From Candidatus Woesearchaeota archaeon (GTDB lineage: Archaea > Nanobdellota > Nanobdellia > Woesearchaeales > GW2011-AR4), in assembly GCA_016187465.1 (NCBI GenBank), contig JACPJQ010000004.1, forward strand, positions 240,806 through 304,805: a DNA stretch of 64,000 bases, written 5' to 3'. Of this stretch, positions 1 to 8,775 are shown piece by piece. The notes under the pieces are model-generated. The model had not been told where the DNA came from, did not search any database, and saw only the letters and a program-made list of their open reading frames with translations. The translations under genes and the position numbers were made by a program. The number at the start of each line of letters is the position of its first letter. The stretch's first letter is position 1.

Positions 1-60
1 TATACCACCTATCCCATAACCAACATATTCTATATTAGGCACGCCAAAAATTTCAACCAT
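1..60 (-). CDS. Partial CDS, 5' end only
   Basis: An ATG at position 60 on the minus strand opens a frame that stays open to the window edge (20 codons, beginning MVEIFGVPN). A TTTAAA-like box lies about 25-35 bases upstream, near 84-94, as expected for a leaderless archaeal gene. It follows rpl11 on the same strand but has its own promoter. Too little is visible to name a product. Confidence 0.5.
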   Translation of the reverse strand, partial: MVEIFGVPNIEYVGYGIGGI

Positions 61-123
61 AAATCACAACTTCTAGAATCATCTTTAAATACTTTTTCAA
101 AATCAAAAATAAAAAGAAAAATA

Positions 124-924
124 TTATTTCTTCTTCTCTTCCTTCTTCGGAGCTTCCTTCTTAGCTTCTGCTGCTGGCGCTGCCCCTGCTGCAGGCGCAG
201 CGCCCGGAGCTGCCCCTGCAGCTGCCGCTCCTTCCACCGGCAATAGCTCCTTTATCATTTCGTCCGGAATTCCAGCTAAAGTCAATTTTGCCTTAATCTC
301 TCCCCTTGCTTTACCGGCCATCTGGGCAATAATTTCCTTTGCAATCTTTTCAAACTCTGCCTTTCTCTTTGCAAGCTCTTCTGCCAGCCTCTTCTTCTCT
401 TCCTCAAGCTTTGCAAGCTCTTCTGCTGTCAACTCAGTCTTCTCAAGCCTTATCTCCTCGTCAAACTTGCCTGCGTTAACATCCTGGATAGTTTCCTTTG
501 CAGGCTTTCCTTCAACCAGAATTCCCATTGACTGGCATGTTCCGATAACTTCCTTTACTTTTTCCTTAAGTGTTTTGCCTAAAGTAGCAGTTTCCTTCAT
601 CTTTGCTATCTTTATGACCTGCTCGATAAGAATATCAGCAACCATCTCGTGCTTCGCTTTTCCTGAAGCTTTCTCTAAGTTTGCTTCTTTTTTTATTAAG
701 CCTGAGGCAGGAGGGGTTCCTATTATTATTTCGTACTGCTTTGTTTCTTTATCTATGAAAATCTTGACAGGCACCTGCATTCCCTGAAATGAAGAAGTCT
801 TTTTGTTAATGTCAGATACAACCTGGCCTATGTTGACTCCCATAGGGCCCAGGGCCGGTCCAAGTGGCGGCGCAGCTGTAGCTTTTCCGCCTTCAACCAA
901 TACTTCAACTTTTTCCTTTGGCAT
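124..924 (-). CDS. rpl11: 50S ribosomal protein L11 with long C-terminal extension
   Basis: L11 binds 23S rRNA at the GTPase-associated centre and anchors the stalk. Residues 1-160 are a full L11 (start MPKEKVEVLVEGG, glycine/proline-rich APPLGPALGPMGVN motif, then the RNA-binding C domain). The family is normally about 160 residues; this one has 266. Residues about 165-230 are highly charged and helical (repeated EEL/KLEEE/KRLAEE), and residues 232-266 are an Ala/Pro hinge ending in KKEEKKK. That tail resembles the hinge and charged tail of archaeal stalk protein L12/P1, but lacks its terminal factor-binding motif. It is last in the ftsZ-secE-spt5-rpl11 group, after a 275-base gap from spt5. 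Confidence 0.95.
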   Translation of the reverse strand: MPKEKVEVLVEGGKATAAPPLGPALGPMGVNIGQVVSDINKKTSSFQGMQVPVKIFIDKETKQYEIIIGTPPASGLIKKEANLEKASGKAKHEMVADILIEQVIKIAKMKETATLGKTLKEKVKEVIGTCQSMGILVEGKPAKETIQDVNAGKFDEEIRLEKTELTAEELAKLEEEKKRLAEELAKRKAEFEKIAKEIIAQMAGKARGEIKAKLTLAGIPDEMIKELLPVEGAAAAGAAPGAAPAAGAAPAAEAKKEAPKKEEKKK

Positions 925-957
925 TTTTGTTTGATGATTTTTATAATTATTTTTTTA

Positions 958-1024
958 ATCCGCTCACTTCGTTCGCAATAGTTTGTGCTCGGGCTCGCTG
1001 TCTGCCACACGCTCGCCCTCGCCA
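958..1024 (-). repeat. Dispersed GC-rich intergenic element, copy 1
   Basis: In the 277-base gap between spt5 and rpl11 the minus strand reads GGCGAGG, about 30 bases, CCGAGCACAAA, TTGCGAACGAAG and GAGCGGATT. The same ordered blocks recur in five other intergenic regions of the window. It stands out from A/T-rich surroundings and has no open frame of note. It lies upstream of rpl11 in the direction of transcription. Function unknown. Confidence 0.55.
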
Positions 1025-1070
1025 ATTATTGCATTAATCGTCAAAAGCGGTTACTTTTAGTGGCATGCGA

Positions 1071-1093
1071 GTGAGCGAAGTGAACTCGCTCAC
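1071..1093. repeat. 8-bp inverted repeat
   Basis: GTGAGCGA (1071-1078) and TCGCTCAC (1086-1093) form a perfect inverted repeat with a 7-base loop. It sits between spt5 and rpl11, just upstream of repeat copy 1. No T-tract follows, so a terminator role is not supported. Otherwise I see nothing more in 1025-1200. Confidence 0.5.
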
Positions 1094-1201
1094 AGGTCAC
1101 TGCTAGGAATCTCAAAGTCGCTCTCGTGTTTTTGATTTATTGTTTATTATTAATGAGTTTTAATTTTTTATTGTAACAAACCTTGATTTAAAAACCTATT
1201 C

Positions 1202-1723
1202 CTATTGGAATGTATCGTCCCCGGATTCAGAAGATTCTGCTGCTTTTTCTGCTTCAGTTGATGTATCGGAATCCCTTCTTACTACCTTAACTGCGTCCAT
1301 CTTGACTGTTATTGGGATTGGGACAGCTGCCTCAAGCAGCTCGACAACAACCTCTTCCTTTGTCTTGTCGATTCTTGTGACTTTTGCATTCTCTCTCTTG
1401 AAAGGGCCTGAAATGATTTCAACAATATCACTCTTCTGAATATTCATCTCGTGCTTTACCTGCTCGAGCATGTGCTCTATCTCTGAATATTTCACAGGAT
1501 GCGCTAAAATTCCTCTTGCGTAAGGAATGTTGAATGCAGCCTGCTCTGCGTCTGTCTTTGTTGCAGCTTCTATGAAAATATAGCCGCGCATGCCGTGAGG
1601 CCTCACAACAGAGTAGACTTCCAGCTTTTTCTTTGTGGCATTGCTTGTGACAAAGTCCATCACCTGGTCTTCCCTGTTAGCAGTTGTTCTTAAAGCAAAT
1701 ATTGTCTCGTCTTCTTTTGACAT
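1202..1723 (-). CDS. spt5: Transcription elongation factor Spt5 (archaeal NusG)
   Basis: Spt5 binds the RNA polymerase clamp and raises processivity. The 173-residue protein has the NGN domain at about residues 6-90 (FALRTTANREDQV, HGMRGYIFIEA) and a KOW domain at about 95-150 (IVEIISGPFKRENAKVTRID). An acidic Ser/Glu-rich tail of about 20 residues follows. It lies between secE and rpl11, the standard archaeal order, and the start MSKEDETIFALRTT fits the family. Confidence 0.95.
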   Translation of the reverse strand: MSKEDETIFALRTTANREDQVMDFVTSNATKKKLEVYSVVRPHGMRGYIFIEAATKTDAEQAAFNIPYARGILAHPVKYSEIEHMLEQVKHEMNIQKSDIVEIISGPFKRENAKVTRIDKTKEEVVVELLEAAVPIPITVKMDAVKVVRRDSDTSTEAEKAAESSESGDDTFQ

Positions 1724-1828
1724 TTTGTTGATACACGAACTAGGTTATTTTTGAAATCAAAGAAACCTAGAACATAAGAATATGGGAAGGGCACTCCTTT
1801 ATAAAGTTTTGGTTGCCCGTTGCCCAAT

Positions 1829-2026
1829 TCAAAAAAACAGCAGCTTAATCATCTGCACGACAAATCCAAGCAATCCGATAATTAGAATCCCCAGCCCGCT
1901 TACCTTGACGATTGTCTTGAACTCAAACGCATCAGGTTTTTTTGTTATCTTAATTACCCTAATGCATCCCTGAATAAAAGCCCTTGCCTTGTATTTCCAT
2001 GATGTCGCGTCTTGAGTTTGTTCCAT
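1829..2026 (-). CDS. secE: Protein translocase subunit SecE/Sec61-gamma
   Basis: SecE is the small clamp subunit of the Sec membrane channel. The protein has an amphipathic N-terminal helix (about residues 12-40, ending ITKKPDAFEF) and one C-terminal membrane segment (VSGLGILIIGLLGFVVQMIKLLFF), the SecE architecture. ATG at 2026 is preferred to a TTG four codons upstream because it gives the usual N-terminus. Position between ftsZ and spt5 is the conserved archaeal arrangement. Confidence 0.88.
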   Translation of the reverse strand: MEQTQDATSWKYKARAFIQGCIRVIKITKKPDAFEFKTIVKVSGLGILIIGLLGFVVQMIKLLFF

Positions 2027-2069
2027 TGTTTTATTCAATAATAGAAAAATAAATTACTTTTAAATCTAT

Positions 2070-3215
2070 CTAATCCAAAAACTCAATGCCAAGATGCTGC
2101 TCAATCTCCTTCTTTTTCTTTTCGGATGTTTTTTTGGCAGAGCCGAATATCTGCGAGGATTTAACCCCAGTTACTATCAGCATTGTCCTTATTGTCTTGT
2201 CCATGTCCTTGTATATCTGGGCTCCCCAGATTATTCTTGCATCTTCATCAAGCTTTTCTGTTATTGTTTCAACAACCTTTCTTGCTTCGTCAAGCGTCAT
2301 GTCCTCTCCGCCAATTACGTTAATCAAAGCGCCGTTTGCGCCCGAGATGTCCACATCAAGCAAAGGATTATTAATTGCCTTTTCAACAGCTTCCACTGCC
2401 CTGTTTTCAGTGTCGCTTTCTCCAACACCTATCAGTGCGACTCCGCCGCCTTTCATGACGGCCCTAATGTCAGCAAAATCCAGATTAACCAAGCCAGCCT
2501 TTGTCACAAGCTCTGCAATCCCCTTGACAGAATTTGTAAGAATTTCATCTGCAACCTTAAATGATGTATGCAACGGCAGCTCAGGCGCCAGTTCAAGCAG
2601 TTTGTCGTTTGGAATCACTATTAAAGTGTCAGCCACCTGCTCCATTTTCTCCAATCCTACAACAGCATTCTCGTATCTTCTATGCCCCTCCATCGAAAAC
2701 GGCATTGTCACAACGCCAACAGTCAGAGCCCCTAGTTTCTTGGCCACTTCAGCAACTACAGGGGCAGAGCCGGTGCCAGTTCCCCCTCCCAGTCCGCAAG
2801 TAACAAAAATCATGTCGCAGCCCTGAAGCGCTTTTTTTATGTCAGCCTCATTCTCCCGCGCTGCTTCTTCCCCCAATCTCGGCTCAGAGCCCGCTCCAAG
2901 CCCTTTTGTAAGCTCCCTTCCAATCAAAATTTTTTTGTTTGCAGTTGTGTAGAGCAAATCTTGAGCGTCTGTGTTGATAGCTATTGTTTCAACGCCTATA
3001 ATGCCCACTTCGCTCATCCTGTTTATAGTATTGTTGCCACCGCCTCCGCATCCAACAACCTTGATAGTGGCTCTTTGCCTTGACAGAAGCTGCTCAAGCT
3101 CTGCATCTATGTCCTGCACGCTTTTATCCTGATGGACTGTTTTTTTTTCTATAGAAAGCAATTTAGGATTATCATTCAGTTCAGCTTCCATTGCCTGCTC
3201 TATAATAGTTGACAC
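2070..3215 (-). CDS. ftsZ: Cell division protein FtsZ
   Basis: FtsZ is a tubulin-like GTPase that builds the division ring. The 381-residue protein shows [15 protein letters not shown] at the nucleotide site, the tubulin signature [14 protein letters not shown], the INTDAQDL segment and the T7-loop region with [11 protein letters not shown]. The start is GTG at 3215, supported by a GAGGGTGAG ribosome binding site about 5 bases upstream. It leads the ftsZ-secE-spt5-rpl11 group. The C-terminal tail is short and Lys/Glu-rich, ending HLGIEFLD. Confidence 0.97.
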   Translation of the reverse strand: MSTIIEQAMEAELNDNPKLLSIEKKTVHQDKSVQDIDAELEQLLSRQRATIKVVGCGGGGNNTINRMSEVGIIGVETIAINTDAQDLLYTTANKKILIGRELTKGLGAGSEPRLGEEAARENEADIKKALQGCDMIFVTCGLGGGTGTGSAPVVAEVAKKLGALTVGVVTMPFSMEGHRRYENAVVGLEKMEQVADTLIVIPNDKLLELAPELPLHTSFKVADEILTNSVKGIAELVTKAGLVNLDFADIRAVMKGGGVALIGVGESDTENRAVEAVEKAINNPLLDVDISGANGALINVIGGEDMTLDEARKVVETITEKLDEDARIIWGAQIYKDMDKTIRTMLIVTGVKSSQIFGSAKKTSEKKKKEIEQHLGIEFLD

Positions 3216-3272
3216 AAACTCACCCTCTGTACTTTTTTATTATTATGGAATGGTTATAACTACTATTTAAAT

Positions 3273-3941
3273 TTATTTGTTTTTGGTTTCTTTAACCTCA
3301 AACTCCATTTTCTTTATGCTTGGGACCAATCTATTGGCAATCCTTATAAATTCTTCCTGGAACTCCTTCGGCACGCTGTGCTCCAGCTTTATAGATGCAG
3401 AATTTTCCTTAATCTCAATATCTGCTTCCCTTACGTGGAGATGCAACTTAAGCAGGGATTTAAGCTTTTCTTTGTCATCATCCACTACTTTGTTTATCTT
3501 AACTTTGTAAATCAAGTCCTTGCCGGCAAGCGGATGGTTGAAATCCACTAAACATCTTCCTCCGCTTACTGTCTTGACCATGCCAAAAACCCCGTCTATA
3601 TTCAACTGCAATCCCGGCATGGGCTGTATATTCTGCTGCCTGAACTTGCTTGTGGGAATCATCCGTATAAGCTTTGCGTCTTTCTTGCCAAATGCCCTGT
3701 CTGCGCCTATCTCAAAGGTATACTCTTTTTCAGTTTCCTTGCCTATCATCTGCTCTTCAAGCCCCTTTAACATGCTGTTTTCGCCTATGCAGATGACTAC
3801 GGGAGAGTATTCTGCATCCTTATCGTGCATTCCATTCTCCTTTGCGACTTTCTCCTCAGTTGTATCGAACAGCATATTATCTTCCTTGACTCTTCCAGTA
3901 TACTCCATTTCCACAAAATCATTCTTTTTGACAGTTGCCAT
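3273..3941 (-). CDS. FKBP-type peptidyl-prolyl isomerase, long archaeal SlyD-like type
   Basis: A prolyl isomerase and chaperone of the archaeal FKBP26/SlyD class. The N-terminal part has the FKBP core split by an insert-in-flap domain (VEMEYTGRVKEDNMLFDTTEE, MLKGLEEQMIGKE, VDFNHPLAGKDLIYKVKI). Residues about 155-222 form the extra C-terminal domain found in long archaeal FKBPs. It sits upstream of ftsZ on the same strand with 57 bases between. Confidence 0.92.
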   Translation of the reverse strand: MATVKKNDFVEMEYTGRVKEDNMLFDTTEEKVAKENGMHDKDAEYSPVVICIGENSMLKGLEEQMIGKETEKEYTFEIGADRAFGKKDAKLIRMIPTSKFRQQNIQPMPGLQLNIDGVFGMVKTVSGGRCLVDFNHPLAGKDLIYKVKINKVVDDDKEKLKSLLKLHLHVREADIEIKENSASIKLEHSVPKEFQEEFIRIANRLVPSIKKMEFEVKETKNK

Positions 3942-4094
3942 AGAAAACAGGTTTAGGACAAGTTGGTGATTTATAAAGATTTCTGCTTTGAGGTTCTTGT
4001 TAATCTTTGGGTGGTAAGTGTCTGGTGATTACTGAAGAGTATTTTACACACAGATTTGGAAAATATTATAAAGACACCTATAAAGTTGCGATAT

Positions 4095-4682
4095 ATGGCA
4101 ACAAATAATAGAAAAAGTATGGTTTTTATTGATGCAAGTAACCTCTTAGGTGGGTGGTGGACTTATTGTAAAGCCAATGAATTTGTTACTGAAGATGCTA
4201 TTACAAAAAAACTGCAATTAACAAAAAAAATTGATTATTCTAAACTTCTAAAGGAAACGACAAAAGATACTGATTTTATAAGAGGTTATTTTTATGATGC
4301 AGTTAATGAACCAATAGACCATAAAAAACAAGGATTTTTTGACAAACTGAGAAGTTTAGAAGTCACTGTTGTAACTAAAAAACTAAGGCATAAGGATGTT
4401 CAATGTAAGCATTGTAAAAAAGTAGACATGAGTGTTCCTTATCAGAAAGGAGTTGATGTAGCACTTGTTACAGAAGTTATGGGTTTAGGATTTGAAAAAG
4501 CTTACGAAGTTGCAATTATTATTAGTGGAGATAATGATTTCGTTGATGCAATAAATTTTATTAAGACAAAAGGGCTAAAAGTTTATGTTGTTTCTTTTAT
4601 TAATTCTCTTGGAGAGGATGTTATGAGATGCGCTGATAGGGTAATCCAATTAGATAAGATATTTGATAAAATCACCTTATAA
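4095..4682 (+). CDS. NYN domain ribonuclease, LabA/DUF88 type
   Basis: NYN proteins have a PIN-like fold and act as metal-dependent RNases. The acidic pocket is complete: VFIDASNL near the N-terminus, GVDVALVTEV in the middle and IIISGDNDFVDAI later. A CxxCxxC-like cluster (CKHCKKVD) may bind zinc. I start at ATG 4095 because a TATAAA-like box near 4062-4072 lies about 25-30 bases upstream, the leaderless pattern; an in-frame TTG at 4056 overlaps that promoter. Substrate unknown. Confidence 0.85.
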   Translation: MATNNRKSMVFIDASNLLGGWWTYCKANEFVTEDAITKKLQLTKKIDYSKLLKETTKDTDFIRGYFYDAVNEPIDHKKQGFFDKLRSLEVTVVTKKLRHKDVQCKHCKKVDMSVPYQKGVDVALVTEVMGLGFEKAYEVAIIISGDNDFVDAINFIKTKGLKVYVVSFINSLGEDVMRCADRVIQLDKIFDKITL

Positions 4683-4691
4683 TATCGAAAC

Positions 4692-4700
4692 TTTTAAATA
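4692..4700 (+). promoter_or_regulatory. TATA box of the candidate ncRNA
   Basis: TTTTAAATA lies just after the NYN stop codon. It predicts a transcription start near 4720-4728, with no start codon or open frame following before the convergent orc gene. Confidence 0.45.
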
Positions 4701-4721
4701 CTAATTAGTAAACTAATTAGT

Positions 4722-4875
4722 TATAACAACGGAAGGGGCGATAGGGATTATACCCAATTCTTCCCTTCTGGTTTATACCTTCTTACAGATTTCATAATAT
4801 TATTATGAGCAGTAGGAAGCTCGGATTGAAAAGTTACCCCGCTTTACAACAGCGGAACTGTCCTTGCCCTGTGCC
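4722..4875 (+). ncRNA. Candidate structured non-coding RNA
   Basis: The 193-base gap between the NYN and orc genes has a TATA box but no reading frame. Two hairpins are visible. One at about 4731-4772 has GGAAGGG/CCCTTC arms and an inner GGG/CCC. The second is closed by AGCAGTAGG (near 4810) and CCTACTGCT (near 4853-4861) and encloses CCGCT/AGCGG with a 7-base loop. A short T-run follows. It does not fold as a tRNA in either direction, and ACA boxes are not at the positions expected for H/ACA RNA. Orientation rests on the TATA box. Confidence 0.4.
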
Positions 4876-6084
4876 CTACTGCTTTTCATAATTTTCAGTT
4901 AATCGCAACCCCCGTATGCTTAACTCTTCTAAGACAAGTTGCCTATCTATTTTACATTTGGTTTTTAATGATTTTCTCGGAACATTATCTTTAGTCATGG
5001 CAACATCAATTCTTTTGTCAATCGCTCCAACATCATCCAAATAGTTTAGGTAATGGTGGACTACCATTACTTTGCCTTTTGCTTTTATATTTAGTCGGTT
5101 ATCTTTAATCAAAGAAGAATAACTCTTGTAAAGGTCTTCGACAGAACTTATATTATTTAGGCAAGTAGCACACAAAGTTAATAGTTGGTGGTCATCCAGC
5201 TTGCTTATCATTTGTTTATCTAAAGCATATATTGAAGATTTTAATGCAGAGTTGATGTGTTTAAGATTTATTGTTGCCTCCCCATCACTTTCAGCTTCCA
5301 AAGCTGTGTTAAAAATAATCTCAATTGCTAAACGGGAATCGCTACGCTTTTCTTCTAAGACTTTTTGAGAAATAAAATTTATTAATTCATCAGATATGGC
5401 TTTTGGGTCTTTAAACCCAAGTCTTATTCTCTGTTTGATTATATTCTGAATTTCATTTATACCATAAGGCGGAAAAACAATTTCTGTTAGCTGTAAAGAA
5501 CTCCTAATCCTGTCTGGTAAGGATTCTTCCCAAGCAAGATTATTTGAAATAAGTATCAAATTTATATTTTTATTGAAAGACGGAACTAACTCCTTTGGTC
5601 TTGAAAGATGGTATAGCATATAAAGTATTCTATCGCTCCTATCTATTTCATCAAATACTATGATACAATCATTTTTTAATTTTTCCAAGAATGTTTTCAT
5701 CATAATCTCAAGAGATTTTTGGGGTGCATCATTTTTCAATATAAATTTTAAGATATTAGATGAAGATTTTCCATAGCATTGAATTTGGATTATTTCGATA
5801 TCTGGCTTGATTCTTTTTAATTGTTGCATAGCAAAGTTTATAGTAACTGTTTTTCCTGAACCAGGGTATCCTTTAATCAAGAGATTATTTGGTTTTCTGT
5901 ATCCCACAAAAACTGACAGTTGTTTATAAAATTCTTCACTTTCCCTCCTATCTATAATTTTTGGAGGTGCAGAATCAATTTTAAAAATGGAAGGGTCTTT
6001 AATAATCAAGTGCGGTTTTAACATATACCTTTCAAATTTATTTTTTGGCAAACTTTCTTTTTCGTTATTCAATTCTTGTTCCAT
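4876..6084 (-). CDS. Orc1/Cdc6-family AAA+ ATPase
   Basis: Archaeal Orc1/Cdc6 proteins recognise replication origins and load MCM. The 402-residue protein has Walker A GYPGSGKT, Walker B IIVFDEID, sensor 1 ILISNN and a sensor-2 region RSDSRLAIEI, followed by a C-terminal winged-helix region (about residues 290-395). Length and order fit the family. The upstream gap 6085-6244 is A/T-rich, but I see no repeated origin-recognition-box-like sequence there, so an adjacent origin is not supported. A structured RNA converges on its 3' end. Confidence 0.88.
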   Translation of the reverse strand: MEQELNNEKESLPKNKFERYMLKPHLIIKDPSIFKIDSAPPKIIDRRESEEFYKQLSVFVGYRKPNNLLIKGYPGSGKTVTINFAMQQLKRIKPDIEIIQIQCYGKSSSNILKFILKNDAPQKSLEIMMKTFLEKLKNDCIIVFDEIDRSDRILYMLYHLSRPKELVPSFNKNINLILISNNLAWEESLPDRIRSSLQLTEIVFPPYGINEIQNIIKQRIRLGFKDPKAISDELINFISQKVLEEKRSDSRLAIEIIFNTALEAESDGEATINLKHINSALKSSIYALDKQMISKLDDHQLLTLCATCLNNISSVEDLYKSYSSLIKDNRLNIKAKGKVMVVHHYLNYLDDVGAIDKRIDVAMTKDNVPRKSLKTKCKIDRQLVLEELSIRGLRLTENYEKQ

Positions 6085-6244
6085 TAAATTCTCACCCGTT
6101 ATTCAATTTTCAATGATTATTAAAAATATAAAGTATTTAAATGTTTGTATATCATTAGTATGTTTAAAATATAGTTTGTAGTATCTAGGTATTGATATAA
6201 AAATTCAGAAGTGCTATAAAAATCACCCGCTTCTTACTACCCCT

Positions 6245-6811
6245 TTATTTACCACCTGATGACCTACCAATACCCTTCTTTGAGTTGACAAACTTAACCA
6301 CTTGCCCAACAACTTGCTCTGGAGTGAGCTGTGTTGTGTCAATAACATAATTATAGAGTTTTTTGTCAAAATAATTGATTCCATAGTATTTCTGGTATCT
6401 TTTTTTCTCGCTCTCTTCTCTTTTTTTGATGTTGTTTATTGCTTCATCCATGTCTTTGTTTTTTTCCTGCTGCCTTCTGTCTTTTAATATTCTTTCTGCC
6501 CTTATCTGGTCGTCAGCGTCAAGAAAAACCCTCACATCTGCATTCGGAATGAAAAATGCAGTAAGCCTGCCGTCAACCACAAAGTTGTCTTTTGTATTGC
6601 CCATCTCTTTCAGCTTGTTGTCAAGCTCGAAATCAATCGACTTATCTTTTTCTGCCAGCTTGTTAAGCTCGAGCAGAGTTATCCTTTTTTCCATTGCCAT
6701 GACTCTCATTAAGTCTCCTATTGAATAGTGCTTAAGCTTCAGCCTTTCGGAAAGCAGCTTTGCAACTGTGCTCTTTCCCGAACCAGCCTTTCCTGATATT
6801 GTTACTATCAT
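6245..6811 (-). CDS. cmk: Cytidylate kinase, archaeal type
   Basis: Phosphorylates CMP/dCMP with ATP. The protein begins MIVTISGKAGSGKSTVAKLL (P-loop), with the NMP-binding region FVVDGRLTAFF and lid region AERILKDRRQQ. Length of about 188 residues fits the short archaeal CMK. I start at ATG 6811: a TATA-like AATATAAAT lies about 30 bases upstream, and this gives the standard family N-terminus; an in-frame TTG six codons earlier is less likely. The tail GIGRSSGGK is lineage-specific. Confidence 0.92.
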   Translation of the reverse strand: MIVTISGKAGSGKSTVAKLLSERLKLKHYSIGDLMRVMAMEKRITLLELNKLAEKDKSIDFELDNKLKEMGNTKDNFVVDGRLTAFFIPNADVRVFLDADDQIRAERILKDRRQQEKNKDMDEAINNIKKREESEKKRYQKYYGINYFDKKLYNYVIDTTQLTPEQVVGQVVKFVNSKKGIGRSSGGK

Positions 6812-6908
6812 AACTACATGGTTAGGCAATTGGTATTTATATTTTATTTTTTGGATTTGGCTGCCATCATAAAAACATTTTTAAACCGCAATTTTTTCTA
6901 TCCAAACA

Positions 6909-7769
6909 ATGAAACAGACTCTGCTTGACAAAGTAGGCATTTTTTTGTTGAACAGGGGGTTCACGGTAAAAAGCCTGACAAGAACATGCTTTGACATGCT
7001 TGCAAGAAGACAAGACCAGATACTCCTACTTAAAGTTCTTGAAGACGCAAATTCCATCAGCAGGCAATACACAGAGGAAATGGCTGCTGTGGCTTCTTAT
7101 GTCGGCGCATCCCCATTAATAATTTCTGAAAAAGCCGGAAGCGGTCTGGAGGATAATATAATTTACTCAAGATTTGACATCCACACTTTAAACTTCAATA
7201 CCTTCCTGAACTGCATCAACAACAGGTTTCCTTTTGTAAGAAGGAGCCAGGCTGGACTGACTGCCTCTGTAGCAGGAAAAAAGCTTAAGGAGAAAAGGGA
7301 AGAGCGCGGCTATTCGCTTAATTCCTTATCTAAGAAAATAGGAGTCACAAGCAGGATGATAATCAAATACGAGAATGAGAATTCCGAAGTCACGGTAAAC
7401 AAGGCAAAAAAAATCTATGACTTGTTCGGTTATCATGTTTTCAATGTGATAAACATCTTTGCCCAGCCGCAGCGGGAAACCAAGTTTGAGACGGAGGTTT
7501 CAAGAAAGTATGTTGAGCTGGGGTTCGATGCAACTGAAACAAAAAAGACGCCGTTTGACATAATTGCAAGGAAGGATAAAGAGATCATACTGACGGAAGT
7601 AAGCGACAAGGTCAATCCCCAGATGCAATCCTTGTCAAAACTGATTGACGCTGACAACCTAGTGATTTTCAACAAGAAAAAGCCGAAAAACATTCCTTCA
7701 ATGACCAAAAAGGAGTTTATGGATTTTGACAAGGCGAATGAACTGGTAAGGTTTTTAAAGGAATTCTGA
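6909..7769 (+). CDS. Conserved archaeal HTH (XRE) transcriptional regulator
   Basis: Matches a conserved archaeal regulator family in which a helix-turn-helix sits between two nuclease-like domains. The XRE-type HTH is at about residues 122-175 (GKKLKEKREERGYSLNSLSKKIGVTSRMIIKYENE). The flanking regions (1-100 and about 190-286) resemble each other, for example FDMLARRQDQILLLKV and FDIIARKDKEIILTEV, suggesting an internal duplication of a restriction-endonuclease-like fold. Divergent from cmk; probably leaderless. Confidence 0.82.
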   Translation: MKQTLLDKVGIFLLNRGFTVKSLTRTCFDMLARRQDQILLLKVLEDANSISRQYTEEMAAVASYVGASPLIISEKAGSGLEDNIIYSRFDIHTLNFNTFLNCINNRFPFVRRSQAGLTASVAGKKLKEKREERGYSLNSLSKKIGVTSRMIIKYENENSEVTVNKAKKIYDLFGYHVFNVINIFAQPQRETKFETEVSRKYVELGFDATETKKTPFDIIARKDKEIILTEVSDKVNPQMQSLSKLIDADNLVIFNKKKPKNIPSMTKKEFMDFDKANELVRFLKEF

Positions 7770-7821
7770 ATACTGATGTGAAAGAGGTGTAGCCTCTAGA
7801 CTGATTCTAGAGAGAATTAAA

Positions 7822-8742
7822 ATGGCTTTTGAATACGAACCAATAAAATTTGATAGCACAAATAGGATAAGTTTGCCTGAACATCCTATCACAAGCAAGC
7901 GCATGTTAAACGAACTGGAAAACATAGTTGCTTCTCTATTTGAACGAATTATTCTAAAAATAAATCCAGATATTGAGGTTTATGAAAGTATTTACCAATC
8001 CCCTATAAAGTCCAGATGGCCAGAAAATAATGTTGGGAGAGTGAGGCATTACAGGGCGCACGGTGATACCGCGGTAATTGTATTGCCGCAACGAAGCGGC
8101 GGGTATAATTTTGCACAACTTGTTGCATCTTACCTTGCAACAAATGGCATCAGTGCCTATGAAATTGAAACTCCACTGCATGGTTCAAGGCTTCCAAGTG
8201 GCATAAAAAGCATTAGCGAACTGGATATGGAGTTAGACGATTCGAAGTTAATGTTCAATCAGGCTGTAACTGAAACACGAGGTTTGATTGATTTGATGCA
8301 AGAGCAAAAAATCGGGGTTTGCGGCATCAGCTTAGGTGCAGTCTACGCCAGTATACTCTATGGAATTGACGGCAGAGTTTCTAGCGCTTGCTTGGTAATG
8401 GCAGGAGGCAATTTTGCAGATATGCTCTTTGAATCCGGTGACCCATTTATCAGTGCTTTAGGAAACCAGGTTATTGCAAAAGGATTAAATGGGAGCGAGT
8501 TGAGGAAGGTATTAGGACCCATAGAACCATGCAATTACACAAATCCCGATAAGTCAGATAATCTCTTTATGATTAATGCATCTTCTGATAAGGTTGTGCC
8601 GGATAAAAATGGCAGGGCATTGGCAGAAGCGTGGCAAAATCCACGCCAATATTTAGTTAATTCCGGTCATTTAAGCATAATGTTAAAAATACCAGAGCTG
8701 TTGCCCAGACTTTTGGAGCATTACAAAAACACTCTAAAATGA
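7822..8742 (+). CDS. Alpha/beta hydrolase
   Basis: The 306-residue protein has the nucleophile elbow GISLGA (G-x-S-x-G, near residue 171), a likely catalytic Asp in ASSDKVVPD and a His in SGHLS near the C-terminus, in the correct order. The segment HYRAHGDTAVIVLPQRSGGYN resembles the oxyanion-hole strand of prokaryotic esterases of the ABHD18 type. No signal peptide is seen, so it is probably cytoplasmic. Substrate unknown. Confidence 0.72.
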   Translation: MAFEYEPIKFDSTNRISLPEHPITSKRMLNELENIVASLFERIILKINPDIEVYESIYQSPIKSRWPENNVGRVRHYRAHGDTAVIVLPQRSGGYNFAQLVASYLATNGISAYEIETPLHGSRLPSGIKSISELDMELDDSKLMFNQAVTETRGLIDLMQEQKIGVCGISLGAVYASILYGIDGRVSSACLVMAGGNFADMLFESGDPFISALGNQVIAKGLNGSELRKVLGPIEPCNYTNPDKSDNLFMINASSDKVVPDKNGRALAEAWQNPRQYLVNSGHLSIMLKIPELLPRLLEHYKNTLK

Positions 8743-8775
8743 AATTCTTTTAATCGAAAATAGTTTAAACAAAAA

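Noticed and set aside
2086-2826. Long plus-strand frames opposite ftsZ and other genes
   Set aside because: They are shadows of the opposite-strand genes with no recognisable protein features.
4806-4872. tRNA-Thr-like reading of the structured RNA on the minus strand
   Set aside because: An anticodon-like stem-loop with TGT is present, but no D stem or T stem can be formed.
4722-4875. H/ACA guide RNA
   Set aside because: No ACA box directly follows the lower stems, although an ACA occurs further away.
6085-6244. Replication origin next to orc1/cdc6
   Set aside because: The gap is A/T-rich but I found no repeated origin-recognition-box-like sequences.
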